Positions 1-7,415 of a DNA stretch of 64,000 nt are shown in pieces; positions within the stretch are counted from its first letter, which is position 1, and each line of letters begins with the position of its first letter. Location: the NCBI GenBank assembly GCA_016235345.1, contig JACRLG010000017.1:1-64000 (forward strand), read 5' to 3'. Below the pieces are notes generated by a model. The model was not told the origin of the DNA. It searched no databases and saw only the letters and a program-made list of their open reading frames with translations. Origin of the DNA: Deltaproteobacteria bacterium. Its GTDB lineage: Bacteria > Desulfobacterota > Desulfobacteria > Desulfobacterales > Desulfatibacillaceae. Made by a program: the position numbers and the translations under genes.

Positions 1-56
1 GACTCGACCACCGCCCAAAAAGAATCGGAAACTTCCCACGACTGGATTTTTGCCAT
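1..56 (-). CDS. IS5-family transposase, N-terminal fragment cut by window edge
   Basis: Reading leftward from the ATG at 54-56 gives MAKIQSWEVSDSFWAVVES, which runs off the left edge. This matches the typical opening of IS5/IS4-type transposases with a DUF4096-like N-terminus (pattern WEVSDxFWxxVEPL). Only 18 codons are visible, so the element's length and intactness cannot be judged. The Shine-Dalgarno-like GGAG lies immediately upstream, inside an inverted repeat (55-93). The family call rests on recognition of this N-terminal pattern only. Confidence 0.6.
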   Translation of the reverse strand, partial: MAKIQSWEVSDSFWAVVE

Positions 57-93
57 AATGTCTCCATGACTATGATTAACAATGAGACATTAT
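55..93 (-). promoter_or_regulatory. Hairpin over the transposase start and ribosome-binding site
   Basis: A perfect 10-bp inverted repeat (ATAATGTCTC at 55-64 and GAGACATTAT at 84-93, 19-nt spacer) overlaps the transposase start codon. On the transposase-sense strand the GGAG and the ATG both fall in or next to the 3' arm, so read-through RNA starting further upstream would sequester them. Several insertion sequences, such as IS10, are known to use this kind of protection. Its use here is inferred. Confidence 0.4.
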
Positions 94-161
94 AGCTAAA
101 AATTCTGTCTATGTAAATATTATTTACGAATAAGCTCTTAAAAAAGGGCCGGGAAAAACCC

Positions 162-317
162 GACTAAAAAAGATGAAATGCCAAGGTTGGCGCGCGGCGC
201 GGGAGCAAGCGTACCCGCCCAAGAAATCGCAGAGTTCTTGGGCTAAATCAGGATGTTCGTACGTGGCGGACCGCGCCGTCCCGCCTGACACAGCAGTTCG
301 CGTTTTTAGACAGGCGG
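162..317 (+). repeat. Dispersed palindromic element, copy 1 (diverged centre)
   Basis: Begins with the module GACTAAAAAAGATGAAATGC and ends with TGACACAGCAGTTCGCGTTTTTAGACAGGC, so the two ends are near-inverted repeats. The centre is diverged and slightly longer than in the other copies. It abuts the stop codon of the minus-strand activase gene at 318. Confidence 0.75.
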
Positions 318-1121
318 TTACAGGTTGTTATCCGCCAAAAGCGCGGCTCCGAAGGCCGTGACAAAGGCCGGGTCAATGCCGGTTTCGGCTCTCGCCAGGG
401 CTGAAATCCCGGAAACCCGGCTGGTGAAGGCGTCAACCAGCGCCAGCCCGCCCACCAGGGCCAGGGGGCCTCTGGCGTCCGCCTTTTCAAGAAGCGACAC
501 GGCCCGCGAGGCTATGGAAAATATCACCCCGGCCAGGATGTCGCCCGCGTCCATGCCCGCGTTCACGGCGTTCACCACCTCGCTTTCGGCGAAGACCGCG
601 CAGGTGGCGTTGATGGCGTAAGGCTCCCTGGATGCCGCAGCACGGGCGGAGACCTCGGACAAATCCACATCAAGGGCTTTCGCGACCATTTCCAGGAACT
701 TGCCGCTTCCGGCGGCGCAGCGCTCGTTGGTGACGCAGTCGGCCCGGCCCGTGCGGGGATTTCGGGAAGTCACCCCAAGGTAGAGCCCGCCCGCGTCCAG
801 CACGCTTTCGACTTCCGGGCACAGGGCGCATGCCCCGGCGTGGGCGGCGCGACCGGCGGGAACCGACTGGCGCCTGCCGGAAAGAAGCCCGGCCCCGGCT
901 CCGGTGGCGATTACCGACGATATCCGGCGTCCGGTGGTTCCGCTGTTAATGGCTGCCTCATCAAGCACCTCCCTTATAACGGCCTCCATGTTCCGGGCCA
1001 CGGGCAGCACGGCCATCCCGGCTGGCCGCCCGTTTTCGGCGATGCAGGCCTTCACGAAACGCGAGCCCACGTCGAGCCCCGCCACCGGGCCGCCCTTTTT
1101 TTTCCGGGAAAAGAAGATCAT
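318..1121 (-). CDS. BadF/BadG/BcrA/BcrD-type activase ATPase (2-hydroxyacyl-CoA dehydratase/reductase activator family)
   Basis: A 267-aa ASKHA-fold ATPase of the HgdC/BadF family. These proteins use ATP and a subunit-bridging [4Fe-4S] cluster to deliver low-potential electrons to 2-hydroxyacyl-CoA dehydratases or benzoyl-CoA reductases. Visible motifs are the phosphate-1 loop VAGLDVGSRFVKACI near residue 13, the cluster and adenosine segment NERCAAGSGKFLE in the middle, CAVFAESEVV with the second conserved Cys, and the late glycine-rich ALVGGLALV. No dehydratase subunits are adjacent, so the partner is unknown; stand-alone members of the family are common in anaerobes. A palindromic element directly follows the stop codon. 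Confidence 0.85.
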   Translation of the reverse strand: MIFFSRKKKGGPVAGLDVGSRFVKACIAENGRPAGMAVLPVARNMEAVIREVLDEAAINSGTTGRRISSVIATGAGAGLLSGRRQSVPAGRAAHAGACALCPEVESVLDAGGLYLGVTSRNPRTGRADCVTNERCAAGSGKFLEMVAKALDVDLSEVSARAAASREPYAINATCAVFAESEVVNAVNAGMDAGDILAGVIFSIASRAVSLLEKADARGPLALVGGLALVDAFTSRVSGISALARAETGIDPAFVTAFGAALLADNNL

Positions 1122-1191
1122 AAACCGCCGCCTCTTTTCGCCCCTTGTGCCTGTAAACCGGTTTCAGATACTGCCCCAAACCCCCTTCAAA

Positions 1192-1317
1192 AAGGCTGAA
1201 TAAAAACGATGAAATGCGAAGGTTGAGTGAAGCGGGCGGGAAGGAATAGTACTTGTCGTACATGACGACCCGCAAAGCTTTCCTCTGACACAGCAGTTCG
1301 CGTTTTTAGACAGCCTT
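1192..1317 (+). repeat. Dispersed palindromic element, copy 2
   Basis: Complete copy: starts AAGGCTGAATAAAAACGATG, has the centre AGTACTTGTCGTACATGACG, and ends CAGCAGTTCGCGTTTTTAGA followed by CAGCCTT. It abuts the stop codon (1318-1320) of the minus-strand NifU-like gene. Confidence 0.85.
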
Positions 1318-1563
1318 CTACTCTACGCCTTCAACGCTCTTCACCCCTGAAACGGTCTTTACCAGAAAGCGCTCCACGCCGTTTTTGAGAGTCATCCGGC
1401 TCATGGGGCAACCCTTGCAGGCCCCGGTGAGGCGGACCTTCACCTGGCCTGCCTCGTTCACGTCCACAAGTTCGACATCGCCGCCGTCCGCCTGAAGCGT
1501 CGGGCGTATCTGGGCAAGGGCCTTTTCCACGGCCTGCCGGTCGATTTTTTGGGTTTCGCTCAT
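1318..1563 (-). CDS. NifU-like iron-sulfur scaffold (NifU C-terminal domain only)
   Basis: An 81-aa protein starting MSETQKIDRQAVEKALAQIRP. It is a stand-alone NifU C-terminal domain, a class that carries or transfers [4Fe-4S] clusters to apoproteins. The conserved segment LQADGGDVELVDV is followed by the cluster-binding motif GACKGCPMS (CxxC). The start at 1563 is chosen because AAGGAGT lies about 7 nt upstream; a longer reading from 1599 lacks such a site. The neighbour upstream is the divergent TonB-like gene, with about 200 bp between them. Confidence 0.85.
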   Translation of the reverse strand: MSETQKIDRQAVEKALAQIRPTLQADGGDVELVDVNEAGQVKVRLTGACKGCPMSRMTLKNGVERFLVKTVSGVKSVEGVE

Positions 1564-1767
1564 GTCCGGGACTCCTTGCCTTCGAGAGGCTCTTTTCAAG
1601 GCCCCTTGCCTTGGGTGGATTATGGGTCATTGCCGGGTGAATGGAGTTGTGTTACATCCTTAGCATGAAGGAGTCCCATCCGCAAGAAGGGACAGGCTCA
1701 TCCGCCCCGGCGTTCCGGGAAGGGAGCGGCGGGCGGGCTTAAGCGATCTCGAACCGGATGGAAAACC

Positions 1768-2691
1768 GTGGCTCACGGCGAAAATACCATAAATGGCGAT
1801 GACTGGCGGAACCGGTCCTGGATAACCATGCTGGCCCTTTCCCTGGCCCTTCACGCGGCGGCGGGCCTTCTGGTGCCCGTCCTGGCCAAAAGGGCCGAAC
1901 GGAAACCCGCCCCGGAAAGGGTGGTCTTCGTGGACCTGGCGGCAGTGGCCCCGGCCCCCGGCCTGTCGCCCGCAGCCGAACCGGGCTCGGCAAGCCCCGA
2001 AACGGAGCCCGAAGTGGTGCCCCTGGACGTGCCCCCGCCCCCTTCGGGCTACATAGCCACCATTCGCATCGCGCCTACTCCACCAGCGGCTCCGCCCCCC
2101 GCGCCGGTAAAGCCACAGGCCCCCCCGGCCAGGGTAGAGCCTCCCCCGGCCCCGCCCGCTCCGAAACCGGGATCCGTAACCTTTTCCGAGGGCGCTCCTG
2201 GTTTTCCCGTGCGATCCACGGTGTCGGCGAGGGAGCCGTCCGGGCAGGGGCTTGAGACGGGCGGGCCGGATTCCGGCGCGGCGGGCGGCGCCGCCAAAGC
2301 CGGGGCTGAGACGGGCCAGGGATCTCCTGCGGGCGACCGGACCGGGACGGATGACGGACTTTCGGGCGCGGCTTCGGGGAGCGGCAACCGGATATTCAAG
2401 AAAACAGAGGTTGACGTGATTCCGAAACCCACTTTTCGCCCCGACCCGCCCATCTCCCGCCGGGCCAGACGCCTGGGCATCGAGGAAGGGGAGGCCAAGG
2501 CGCTGATAAGGGTCTCCCCGGACGGCAGGGTCACCGACGTGAGCCTGGTTTCGGAAAATCCCGAAGGCATTACGGACGAGGCCTTTTTGGCCACCCTTCG
2601 CTCCTGGCTCTTTACACCCGGCATAAAGGCGGGACGCCCCGTGACCGTTGAAATGATCCAGTCGGTGCGCTTCGTGAGGGCCGCACCATGA
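1768..2691 (+). CDS. TonB-like energy-transducing protein
   Basis: A 307-aa protein with the TonB architecture. It has a single N-terminal membrane anchor (WITMLALSLALHAAAGLLVPV, about residues 18-38), then a long Pro/Ala/Glu-rich periplasmic spacer (about 60-210) and a C-terminal TonB fold (about 225-305) with VSPDGRVTDVSLVSENPEG and the hallmark WLFTPGIKAGRPV. Such proteins couple ExbB/ExbD and the proton-motive force to outer-membrane receptors; no exbBD or receptor is in view. The start used is GTG at 1768. An internal ATG at 1828 would cut into the anchor, so the exact start is uncertain. It overlaps the MFS gene by ATGA, implying translational coupling. Confidence 0.75.
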   Translation: MAHGENTINGDDWRNRSWITMLALSLALHAAAGLLVPVLAKRAERKPAPERVVFVDLAAVAPAPGLSPAAEPGSASPETEPEVVPLDVPPPPSGYIATIRIAPTPPAAPPPAPVKPQAPPARVEPPPAPPAPKPGSVTFSEGAPGFPVRSTVSAREPSGQGLETGGPDSGAAGGAAKAGAETGQGSPAGDRTGTDDGLSGAASGSGNRIFKKTEVDVIPKPTFRPDPPISRRARRLGIEEGEAKALIRVSPDGRVTDVSLVSENPEGITDEAFLATLRSWLFTPGIKAGRPVTVEMIQSVRFVRAAP

Positions 2692-3926
2692 ACCCCCGCC
2701 CCGGCTCCCGCTTTTTTTACGGCTGGTACATCGTGGTGGTCGCCTTTTTCTGCAACTTCATGGTGACCGGCACGGGCTTTTACACCTTCAACGCCTTTAT
2801 GGAGCCCCTTTGCGCCACGCGCGGCTGGACCCGCGAGGGCATCAACCTTGCGCTCTTTTTCGGCGGGCTGGTGAGCCTTCTGGGCCAGTACGTCCACGGC
2901 ACCGCCATCATGCGCCTGGGCCCCCGCCGCTACATGGTGCTCGGCGCGGCCTTTTCCGGCCTCCTGTTCGCCCTCATGGGAAAAACCCAGTCCTTCGGCC
3001 TCTTTCTGGGCGTATTCATTCTTCTCATGGTCACCAACGGCATGTTCGGCGGCATAGTGGCCAACACCGTGGTCAACAACTGGTTTATCCACAAAAGGGG
3101 AATGGCCTTAGGGGTTGCCCAGGTGGGCATGTCCCTTTCCGGGGCGGTGCTTCCGGCTTTGGCCTTCAAAATCTATCACGCCTATGATCTTCAGACGGCC
3201 TTCCTGGTTCTGGGGATCATGCTTTTCTGCATCTCCCCGCTGTGCCTCCTGGTGATCCGGGACCGGCCCGAACCCTACGGACTTGTGCCTGACGGGAAAA
3301 AATTCGAGATTGCCCCCGGATCGGACTCCGCCCTTTCGGAAAAGACCCTCTGGTCGGCCTCAAGCGCCCTTTCCACAAGGGTCTTCTGGAGGGTCAGCAT
3401 CTCCTACGCCCTTGCCATGACCGGCGTTGTGGGGGTGATGATACAGTTGAAGCCCCGTTTTTCCGATCTGGGCTTCGACGCGGGCACGGCCCTGACGCTC
3501 ATGAGCGCCACGGCCCTTCTTGGAGCCGTGGGCAAATACTCCTGGGGCATGGTTTGCGACCGGCGGGACCCTCCCAAAATGGCGGCCCTGATGATGCTGT
3601 CCTGCGCCCTTGGGCTGGGGTTCGGCCTCTATGCGAAAAACTTCGCCCTGGCTGTCGTGTTCGTGGCCGTTTTCGGGTTTTCCATGGGCGGAATACAGGC
3701 CACGCTTCCCATCATGATCGCCCATCTTTTCGGGAGGCTCTCATTCACCTCCATCGCCCGTTTCGTGGCCCTGGTGCTGGCAGTCCAGAACACGGGCTAT
3801 CTTTTCATGGGCCTGAGTTTCCGGTATACGAAATCCTATGATGCGGCCTACTGGCTGTTCATAGTCTTTTATCTTATAGCTGCCTTCCTGATGTACGGAG
3901 TTAAACGGCCCCTGTTTAAGGAGTAG
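2688..3926 (+). CDS. MFS transporter (OxlT/monocarboxylate-like)
   Basis: A 412-aa integral membrane protein with about 12 hydrophobic helices and a central cytoplasmic loop near residues 190-225. It begins RFFYGWYIVVVAFFCNFMVTGTGFYTFNAF, the characteristic start of oxalate/formate antiporter-like and monocarboxylate-like MFS proteins, and contains MALGVAQVGMSLSGAVLPAL and the loop motif GMVCDRRDPPK. The substrate cannot be read from sequence. Its ATG overlaps the TGA of the TonB-like gene, so the two are probably co-transcribed; the small gene at 3929 follows with almost no gap. Confidence 0.85.
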   Translation: MNPRPGSRFFYGWYIVVVAFFCNFMVTGTGFYTFNAFMEPLCATRGWTREGINLALFFGGLVSLLGQYVHGTAIMRLGPRRYMVLGAAFSGLLFALMGKTQSFGLFLGVFILLMVTNGMFGGIVANTVVNNWFIHKRGMALGVAQVGMSLSGAVLPALAFKIYHAYDLQTAFLVLGIMLFCISPLCLLVIRDRPEPYGLVPDGKKFEIAPGSDSALSEKTLWSASSALSTRVFWRVSISYALAMTGVVGVMIQLKPRFSDLGFDAGTALTLMSATALLGAVGKYSWGMVCDRRDPPKMAALMMLSCALGLGFGLYAKNFALAVVFVAVFGFSMGGIQATLPIMIAHLFGRLSFTSIARFVALVLAVQNTGYLFMGLSFRYTKSYDAAYWLFIVFYLIAAFLMYGVKRPLFKE

Positions 3927-3928
3927 CG

Positions 3929-4102
3929 ATGCATTTTTACTGGAGGATTTTCGAGGAGCTGAAAAGCCTGGGCGAGCACCTGGTTTTCTGCGACCCGTCC
4001 CTGAGGCGGAATTTCGAGATTTGGCTTTCACGGCACTCCGAGGCCATAGCCATGCAGCACGACAGGGCAGGGGAGGACGGAAGCGGCCCGACCCTTCAAT
4101 AA
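3929..4102 (+). CDS. Small hypothetical protein, 57 aa
   Basis: Encodes MHFYWRIFEELKSLGEHLVF followed by a short acidic, glycine-rich tail. It starts 2 nt after the MFS stop, with AAGGAG overlapping the end of that gene, which argues for translation from the same mRNA. There is no signal peptide or membrane helix. I do not recognise the family. Position and the good ribosome-binding site are the only support. Confidence 0.5.
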   Translation: MHFYWRIFEELKSLGEHLVFCDPSLRRNFEIWLSRHSEAIAMQHDRAGEDGSGPTLQ

Positions 4103-4155
4103 GGGCCGTTCAAGCCGCACTTTGCAGGCCCCCCGCTTTCAGGAAAGAATAGGAC

Positions 4156-4851
4156 ATGTCCCGCGAACACATACTTGTGGTGGACGACGAGGAGGACATC
4201 CGGCTTCTTCTGCGCTTCAACCTTGAGCGGGAGGGCCATTCAGTGTCTGCTGCGGCAACCGGGGAGGAGGCCTTAAAGCTCGCCCGGCAGAGAGTCCCCG
4301 ACCTTGTGCTCTTGGACCTGATGCTTCCGGGCATGTCCGGCCTGGACGCGGCCAGGGCCATGAAGAAGGATTCCTCCCTGGAGCGGGTGCCAATAATCAT
4401 GCTGACCGCCAAGGACGCCGAGGCGGACGTGGTGGCGGGGCTGGAGCTGGGAGCCGACGACTACGTCACCAAGCCCTTTTCCGTAAGGGTCCTGCTGGCC
4501 CGCATCAGAGCCGTGCTGCGGCGCGTTTCGTCAGATGAGCCGGAGGACCCGGCAGGCGTGGTGACCAGGGCCGGGATATCGGTGCATCCGGGAAAGCGCG
4601 AGGTTACGGTGGACGGCTCGCCGGTTTCCCTCACCTCCACCGAGTTTTTGCTATTGCACCTTCTCATCAGGCGTCCCGGCTGGGTTTTCACCCGCAGCAG
4701 GATAGTGGACGAGGTTCGGGGGACCGATTACCCTGTCACCGACAGGAGCGTTGATGTTCAGGTGGCCGGGCTTCGCCGGAAACTGGGCGGCAGGGGGGAC
4801 GCCATCGAGACGGTGCGGGGCGTGGGATACCGCTTTAGGGAGGAAGCCTGA
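4156..4851 (+). CDS. OmpR/PhoB-family response regulator (orphan)
   Basis: A 231-aa DNA-binding response regulator. The receiver domain (1-120) has the acidic pocket VVDDEED, phospho-acceptor Asp54 in LVLLDLMLPG and the conserved Lys in DDYVTKPFS. The C-terminal winged helix (about 130-230) has SLTSTEFLLLHLLIRRPGWVFTRSRI and the recognition region SVDVQVAGLRRKLG ending VRGVGYRFRE. No histidine kinase is adjacent, so the cognate sensor is elsewhere. The last 200 bp are overlapped on the other strand by the C-terminal coding region of the membrane protein gene at 4651-5349. Confidence 0.9.
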   Translation: MSREHILVVDDEEDIRLLLRFNLEREGHSVSAAATGEEALKLARQRVPDLVLLDLMLPGMSGLDAARAMKKDSSLERVPIIMLTAKDAEADVVAGLELGADDYVTKPFSVRVLLARIRAVLRRVSSDEPEDPAGVVTRAGISVHPGKREVTVDGSPVSLTSTEFLLLHLLIRRPGWVFTRSRIVDEVRGTDYPVTDRSVDVQVAGLRRKLGGRGDAIETVRGVGYRFREEA

Positions 4852-5349
4852 CAGGGGGCTTTCCTGGCCGCCTTGCCTGGGAGCCGGATTGGCAAGAAAG
4901 GCTATGCCTAAGGCTATCACCGTGGCCCAAAGCACCACGAAAAAGGAGGGGAGATAAATGGCGTAGCCGGAAGCCGACCTTTGAAGCCTGTCGGCGCTTG
5001 GCGAGCGAAGGGCGGTTATGTAGCCGGAAAGAAAGGGGTTGGCGTCTATTATGCGTTCCGCGTCGGCCTTCCAGCGCCTCTCGTAAAACCCGTGCATCCG
5101 CATCAGAAAAGTCCACACCACGCACAGAAGCACCCCCACCGAGCCGGCCACCACGCCCGCCACGGCCTTGTGCCCAAGCGGAAGCGAGGTCTTCAGCATG
5201 ATTGAGAGAAGCACCAGCGCGATTATGACGTGGACCAGGATCATCTGGAAAAAGATGCTCCAGGTGCGTCTGGCCTCCTCCTGGGCCCGGCACAGCAGAA
5301 GTTTCAGTATTTCAAATTCCGCCTGGGGATGGGAGGGCGACGTTTGCAC
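4651..5349 (-). CDS. Hypothetical membrane protein; its 3' end overlaps the response-regulator gene antisense
   Basis: A 232-aa frame. Residues 1-165 look like a real membrane protein: a soluble N-terminus (MQTSPSHPQAEFEILKLLL), two helices at about 33-50 and 63-83, a charged loop ending in LSGYITALRSPSADRL, and a third helix SFFVVLWATVIALGIAFLA. Beyond residue ~165 the frame lies antisense to the end of the regulator gene and is proline-rich and unlike a folded domain. That tail may be genuine read-on after loss of an original stop. Family not recognised. It starts 6 nt downstream of the cyclase-FHA stop, so the two probably form an operon. Confidence 0.6.
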   Translation of the reverse strand: MQTSPSHPQAEFEILKLLLCRAQEEARRTWSIFFQMILVHVIIALVLLSIMLKTSLPLGHKAVAGVVAGSVGVLLCVVWTFLMRMHGFYERRWKADAERIIDANPFLSGYITALRSPSADRLQRSASGYAIYLPSFFVVLWATVIALGIAFLANPAPRQGGQESPLSGFLPKAVSHAPHRLDGVPPAAQFPAKPGHLNINAPVGDRVIGPPNLVHYPAAGENPAGTPDEKVQ

Positions 5350-5355
5350 AGGGCG

Positions 5356-6255
5356 TCACGTCTTTATCATGTAGTGGATGGCGTCCGGGGCGTCACGGTC
5401 CGGCTCGTGCCCGAGGCTGATGACCCCGTAGCCGGTAAGGGGGTACTCCTCTTTTTTGAGGCGTGAAATCTTGCCCCCCACGGGAAGAACCCAGGTGCCG
5501 TTGCTGCTCTGGTCTATGAGGACAAAGCGGCCCCTTCGGTACTCTATCTTGGCGTGGGAGCGGGACACCCGGCTGTCGTCCACCACGAAGTCGTTGTGGC
5601 TCTGGCGGCCAAAGGTGATCATGGCGCGGTTCACGTCGAGGTCGAGGGTCTTTTTCCCAAGGCGCAGTTCCAGGCGAAGGCGGAAGCTCTGGGAGTCCAT
5701 GATGCCGTCCACCATCACGGTCTTGTCCATGCGCTCCCAGATTATCTCGTGGATGCGCACCTCGCCGGTCTTGCCCTTTATGGTGGTGGTGTCGATGTAG
5801 GTGGCCCCGGAGCGGCCTTCGGGCGGAAGCGCGGCGACGGTGGAATCGGTGGTGAGTATCTGCCTGGGCTTGGCGAGCTCCACCATTCGGGCGGCCATTA
5901 TGACCGCGTCGCCGTAGACGTCGCCGGCCTCGGAGATCACCGGACCGTAGGCCAGGCCCACGTAGATGTTGGGGGGCGGGATGTCCGCCAGGCCTTCAAA
6001 GCTTATGCGGTCCATGGCCTCCTGCATGGCCTTGGCCGCCTCCACCGCGTCGTGGGCGCGGGGAAAGGTGCACATCACCTCGTCGCCTATGGTCTTCACC
6101 ACCCGGCCCCTGTACTGGGCCACCACGTCCCCCAGGCGGGCGAGGACCCTTCCGATCACCTGCTGGGCCGTTTCGTCGCCCAGGGTCTCGTAAAGGCGCG
6201 TACTCTTTGCGATGTCGGCGAACAGAATGGCCAGAATGTCGGTACGCTTTTCCAT
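5356..6255 (-). CDS. Class III adenylate/guanylate cyclase with C-terminal FHA domain
   Basis: A protein of about 299 aa. The N-terminal cyclase homology domain (about 5-175) has LAILFADIAKSTRLYE with the first metal-binding Asp, VVKTIGDEVMCTF with the second, and YGDAVIMAARM; the usual Asn of the VNxAARL motif is replaced. The C-terminal FHA domain (about 205-285) has ITFGRQSHNDFVVDD, SRVSRSHAKIEY and SSNGTWV, a phosphothreonine-binding module. It probably makes cAMP under the control of a Ser/Thr-phosphorylated partner; a kinase/phosphatase/FHA set lies at 18-23 kb. The start is placed at 6255 (MEKRTDILAI, AGGGG upstream). An ATG at 6291 in the same frame would add 12 residues and has no ribosome-binding site. 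Confidence 0.8.
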   Translation of the reverse strand: MEKRTDILAILFADIAKSTRLYETLGDETAQQVIGRVLARLGDVVAQYRGRVVKTIGDEVMCTFPRAHDAVEAAKAMQEAMDRISFEGLADIPPPNIYVGLAYGPVISEAGDVYGDAVIMAARMVELAKPRQILTTDSTVAALPPEGRSGATYIDTTTIKGKTGEVRIHEIIWERMDKTVMVDGIMDSQSFRLRLELRLGKKTLDLDVNRAMITFGRQSHNDFVVDDSRVSRSHAKIEYRRGRFVLIDQSSNGTWVLPVGGKISRLKKEEYPLTGYGVISLGHEPDRDAPDAIHYMIKT

Positions 6256-6414
6256 GCGGCCCCTGTGGCTTTTAACTTCGCTAAAATCCAAATTTGTGCA
6301 AAAATATAGCGGAATTGCCAGGATTGTGTCAAGGGCCTCAAAGCCGATTGGCTCACTTACTTTTCAAATGCTGGCGCAAGGCCGTCCGGCGGGCGCATAA
6401 ACCCTTGCAGGCGC

Positions 6415-6807
6415 TCAGCCGTTTTCCAGGTCAAGCTCCCGGGTCACTATTTGCACCACGAGGCTTAGGTCCGCATCCTTTTTCATTCCGGGACAGTTGG
6501 CGGCCATGATGGGCCAGTTGGACGGCTCCCGCACAACAGCCGGAATGAAGGGCCAGCGGCGGCACATTCTGGGTTTCACGGGATGAATGGTGCAGACTTT
6601 TTCAAAGAAGACGCACCGGTTGTCCTCACCCTGGGCCAGGACCGTACCCAGGCCCGAAGACCTGCAATAACGCTCTTCAAACGTCTTCACGTCAAGCCCC
6701 ACAAAGACGGCAATGGCCTTTATGTCGAAGGGGGTCACAAGGGTTCCGCCGAAGCCTTCGCAGCACTGGCCGCAAAGGGTGCAGGCGAATATTTCCGAAG
6801 TGTCCAT
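6415..6807 (-). CDS. YkgJ-family cysteine-cluster protein
   Basis: A 130-aa protein starting MDTSEIFACTLCGQCCEGFGG. The CxxCxxCC signature, followed by FDIKAIAVFVGL, then CVFFEKVCTIHPVKPRMCRRWPF, is the UPF0153/YkgJ zinc or iron-cysteine-cluster family, whose function is unknown. The start at 6807 overlaps the recR stop as ATGA on the minus strand, indicating translational coupling at the end of the dnaX-ybaB-recR cluster. Confidence 0.8.
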   Translation of the reverse strand: MDTSEIFACTLCGQCCEGFGGTLVTPFDIKAIAVFVGLDVKTFEERYCRSSGLGTVLAQGEDNRCVFFEKVCTIHPVKPRMCRRWPFIPAVVREPSNWPIMAANCPGMKKDADLSLVVQIVTRELDLENG

Positions 6808-7415
6808 CAAGCCTGTTCCATTTTGCACCGCCCGGCCATGGCCCTTTTGAGGGTGAGGGCGTCGGTGTACTTGAGGTCTCCCCCTATGGGCACGCCGCAT
6901 GCTATGCGGCTTACGGAGACGTTTTTTCCTTCAAGCGCCCCAGCCAGGTAGGAGGCCGTGGCCTCGCCCTCCACGGTGGTGGAAGTGGCGAGCACCACCT
7001 CTTTGACGCCGTCTTCGGAGACCCTTTTCAGAAGGTGGGCTATGGTGAGGGCTTCGGGGCCGATTCCGTTCATGGGGGAGAGAACCCCCATGAGGACGTG
7101 GTAACGCCCGTTGAAGGCCCCGGCCTTTTCGAGCGCCACGAGATCGGTGGGGTTTTCCACCACGCATACCAGCGAGGGGTCGCGCCTCTCGTCCGCACAC
7201 ACCCGTCACAGGCCGCCGTCAGCGAGGCCGTGGCAGACCTCGCAGAAGCCGCCCGCCTCCCTGGCCGCCAATATGCTTTCCGCAAGCTCGCGGGCGTCTT
7301 TGGCCGGGCAGTTCAGAACGTGGAGGGCGAGCCTTTCGGCGGTCTTCTCCCCGATTCCCGGCAGCTTGGCCATCTGCCTTATGAGCCTCGTGAGTGATGC
7401 GGGATAGACGCCCAT
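6807..7415 (-). CDS. recR: Recombination protein RecR with an in-frame TGA at a zinc-finger cysteine (candidate selenoprotein)
   Basis: Read through one TGA (7206-7208), the frame gives a 202-aa RecR, the usual length, from MGVYPASLTRLIRQMAKLPG. The helix-hairpin-helix spans 1-35, followed by the four-ligand zinc finger at 58-73 and the Toprim domain with LVCVVENPTDLVAL, GRYHVLMGVLSPMNGIGP and TTVEGEATASYL. The finger reads Cys58-x2-Cys61-x8-[TGA70]-x2-Cys73. Canonical RecR, for example E. coli with CADC-x8-CNIC, has Cys at exactly that position. Reading frame, spacing and motifs are intact on both sides, so selenocysteine insertion fits better than decay. RecR works with RecO and RecF in loading RecA at gaps. 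Genes dnaX and ybaB are in their classical place upstream. Confidence 0.85.
7173..7191 (-). promoter_or_regulatory. Candidate bacterial SECIS hairpin downstream of the recR TGA
   Basis: On the recR strand, CGAGAGG pairs with CCCCTCG around the loop CGCGA: four pairs, one A-C mismatch, two pairs. The loop begins 21 nt after the TGA and has a G at its second position. Known bacterial SECIS elements have the loop roughly 16-37 nt after the UGA with a G in the first two loop positions. The fit is by eye and not folded by program. Confidence 0.45.

Noticed and set aside
7200-7202. Reading recR as two separate genes, the second starting at the GTG at 7200-7202
   Set aside because: Both halves are in the same frame, have no separate ribosome-binding site and together give exactly one normal-length RecR with conserved spacing.
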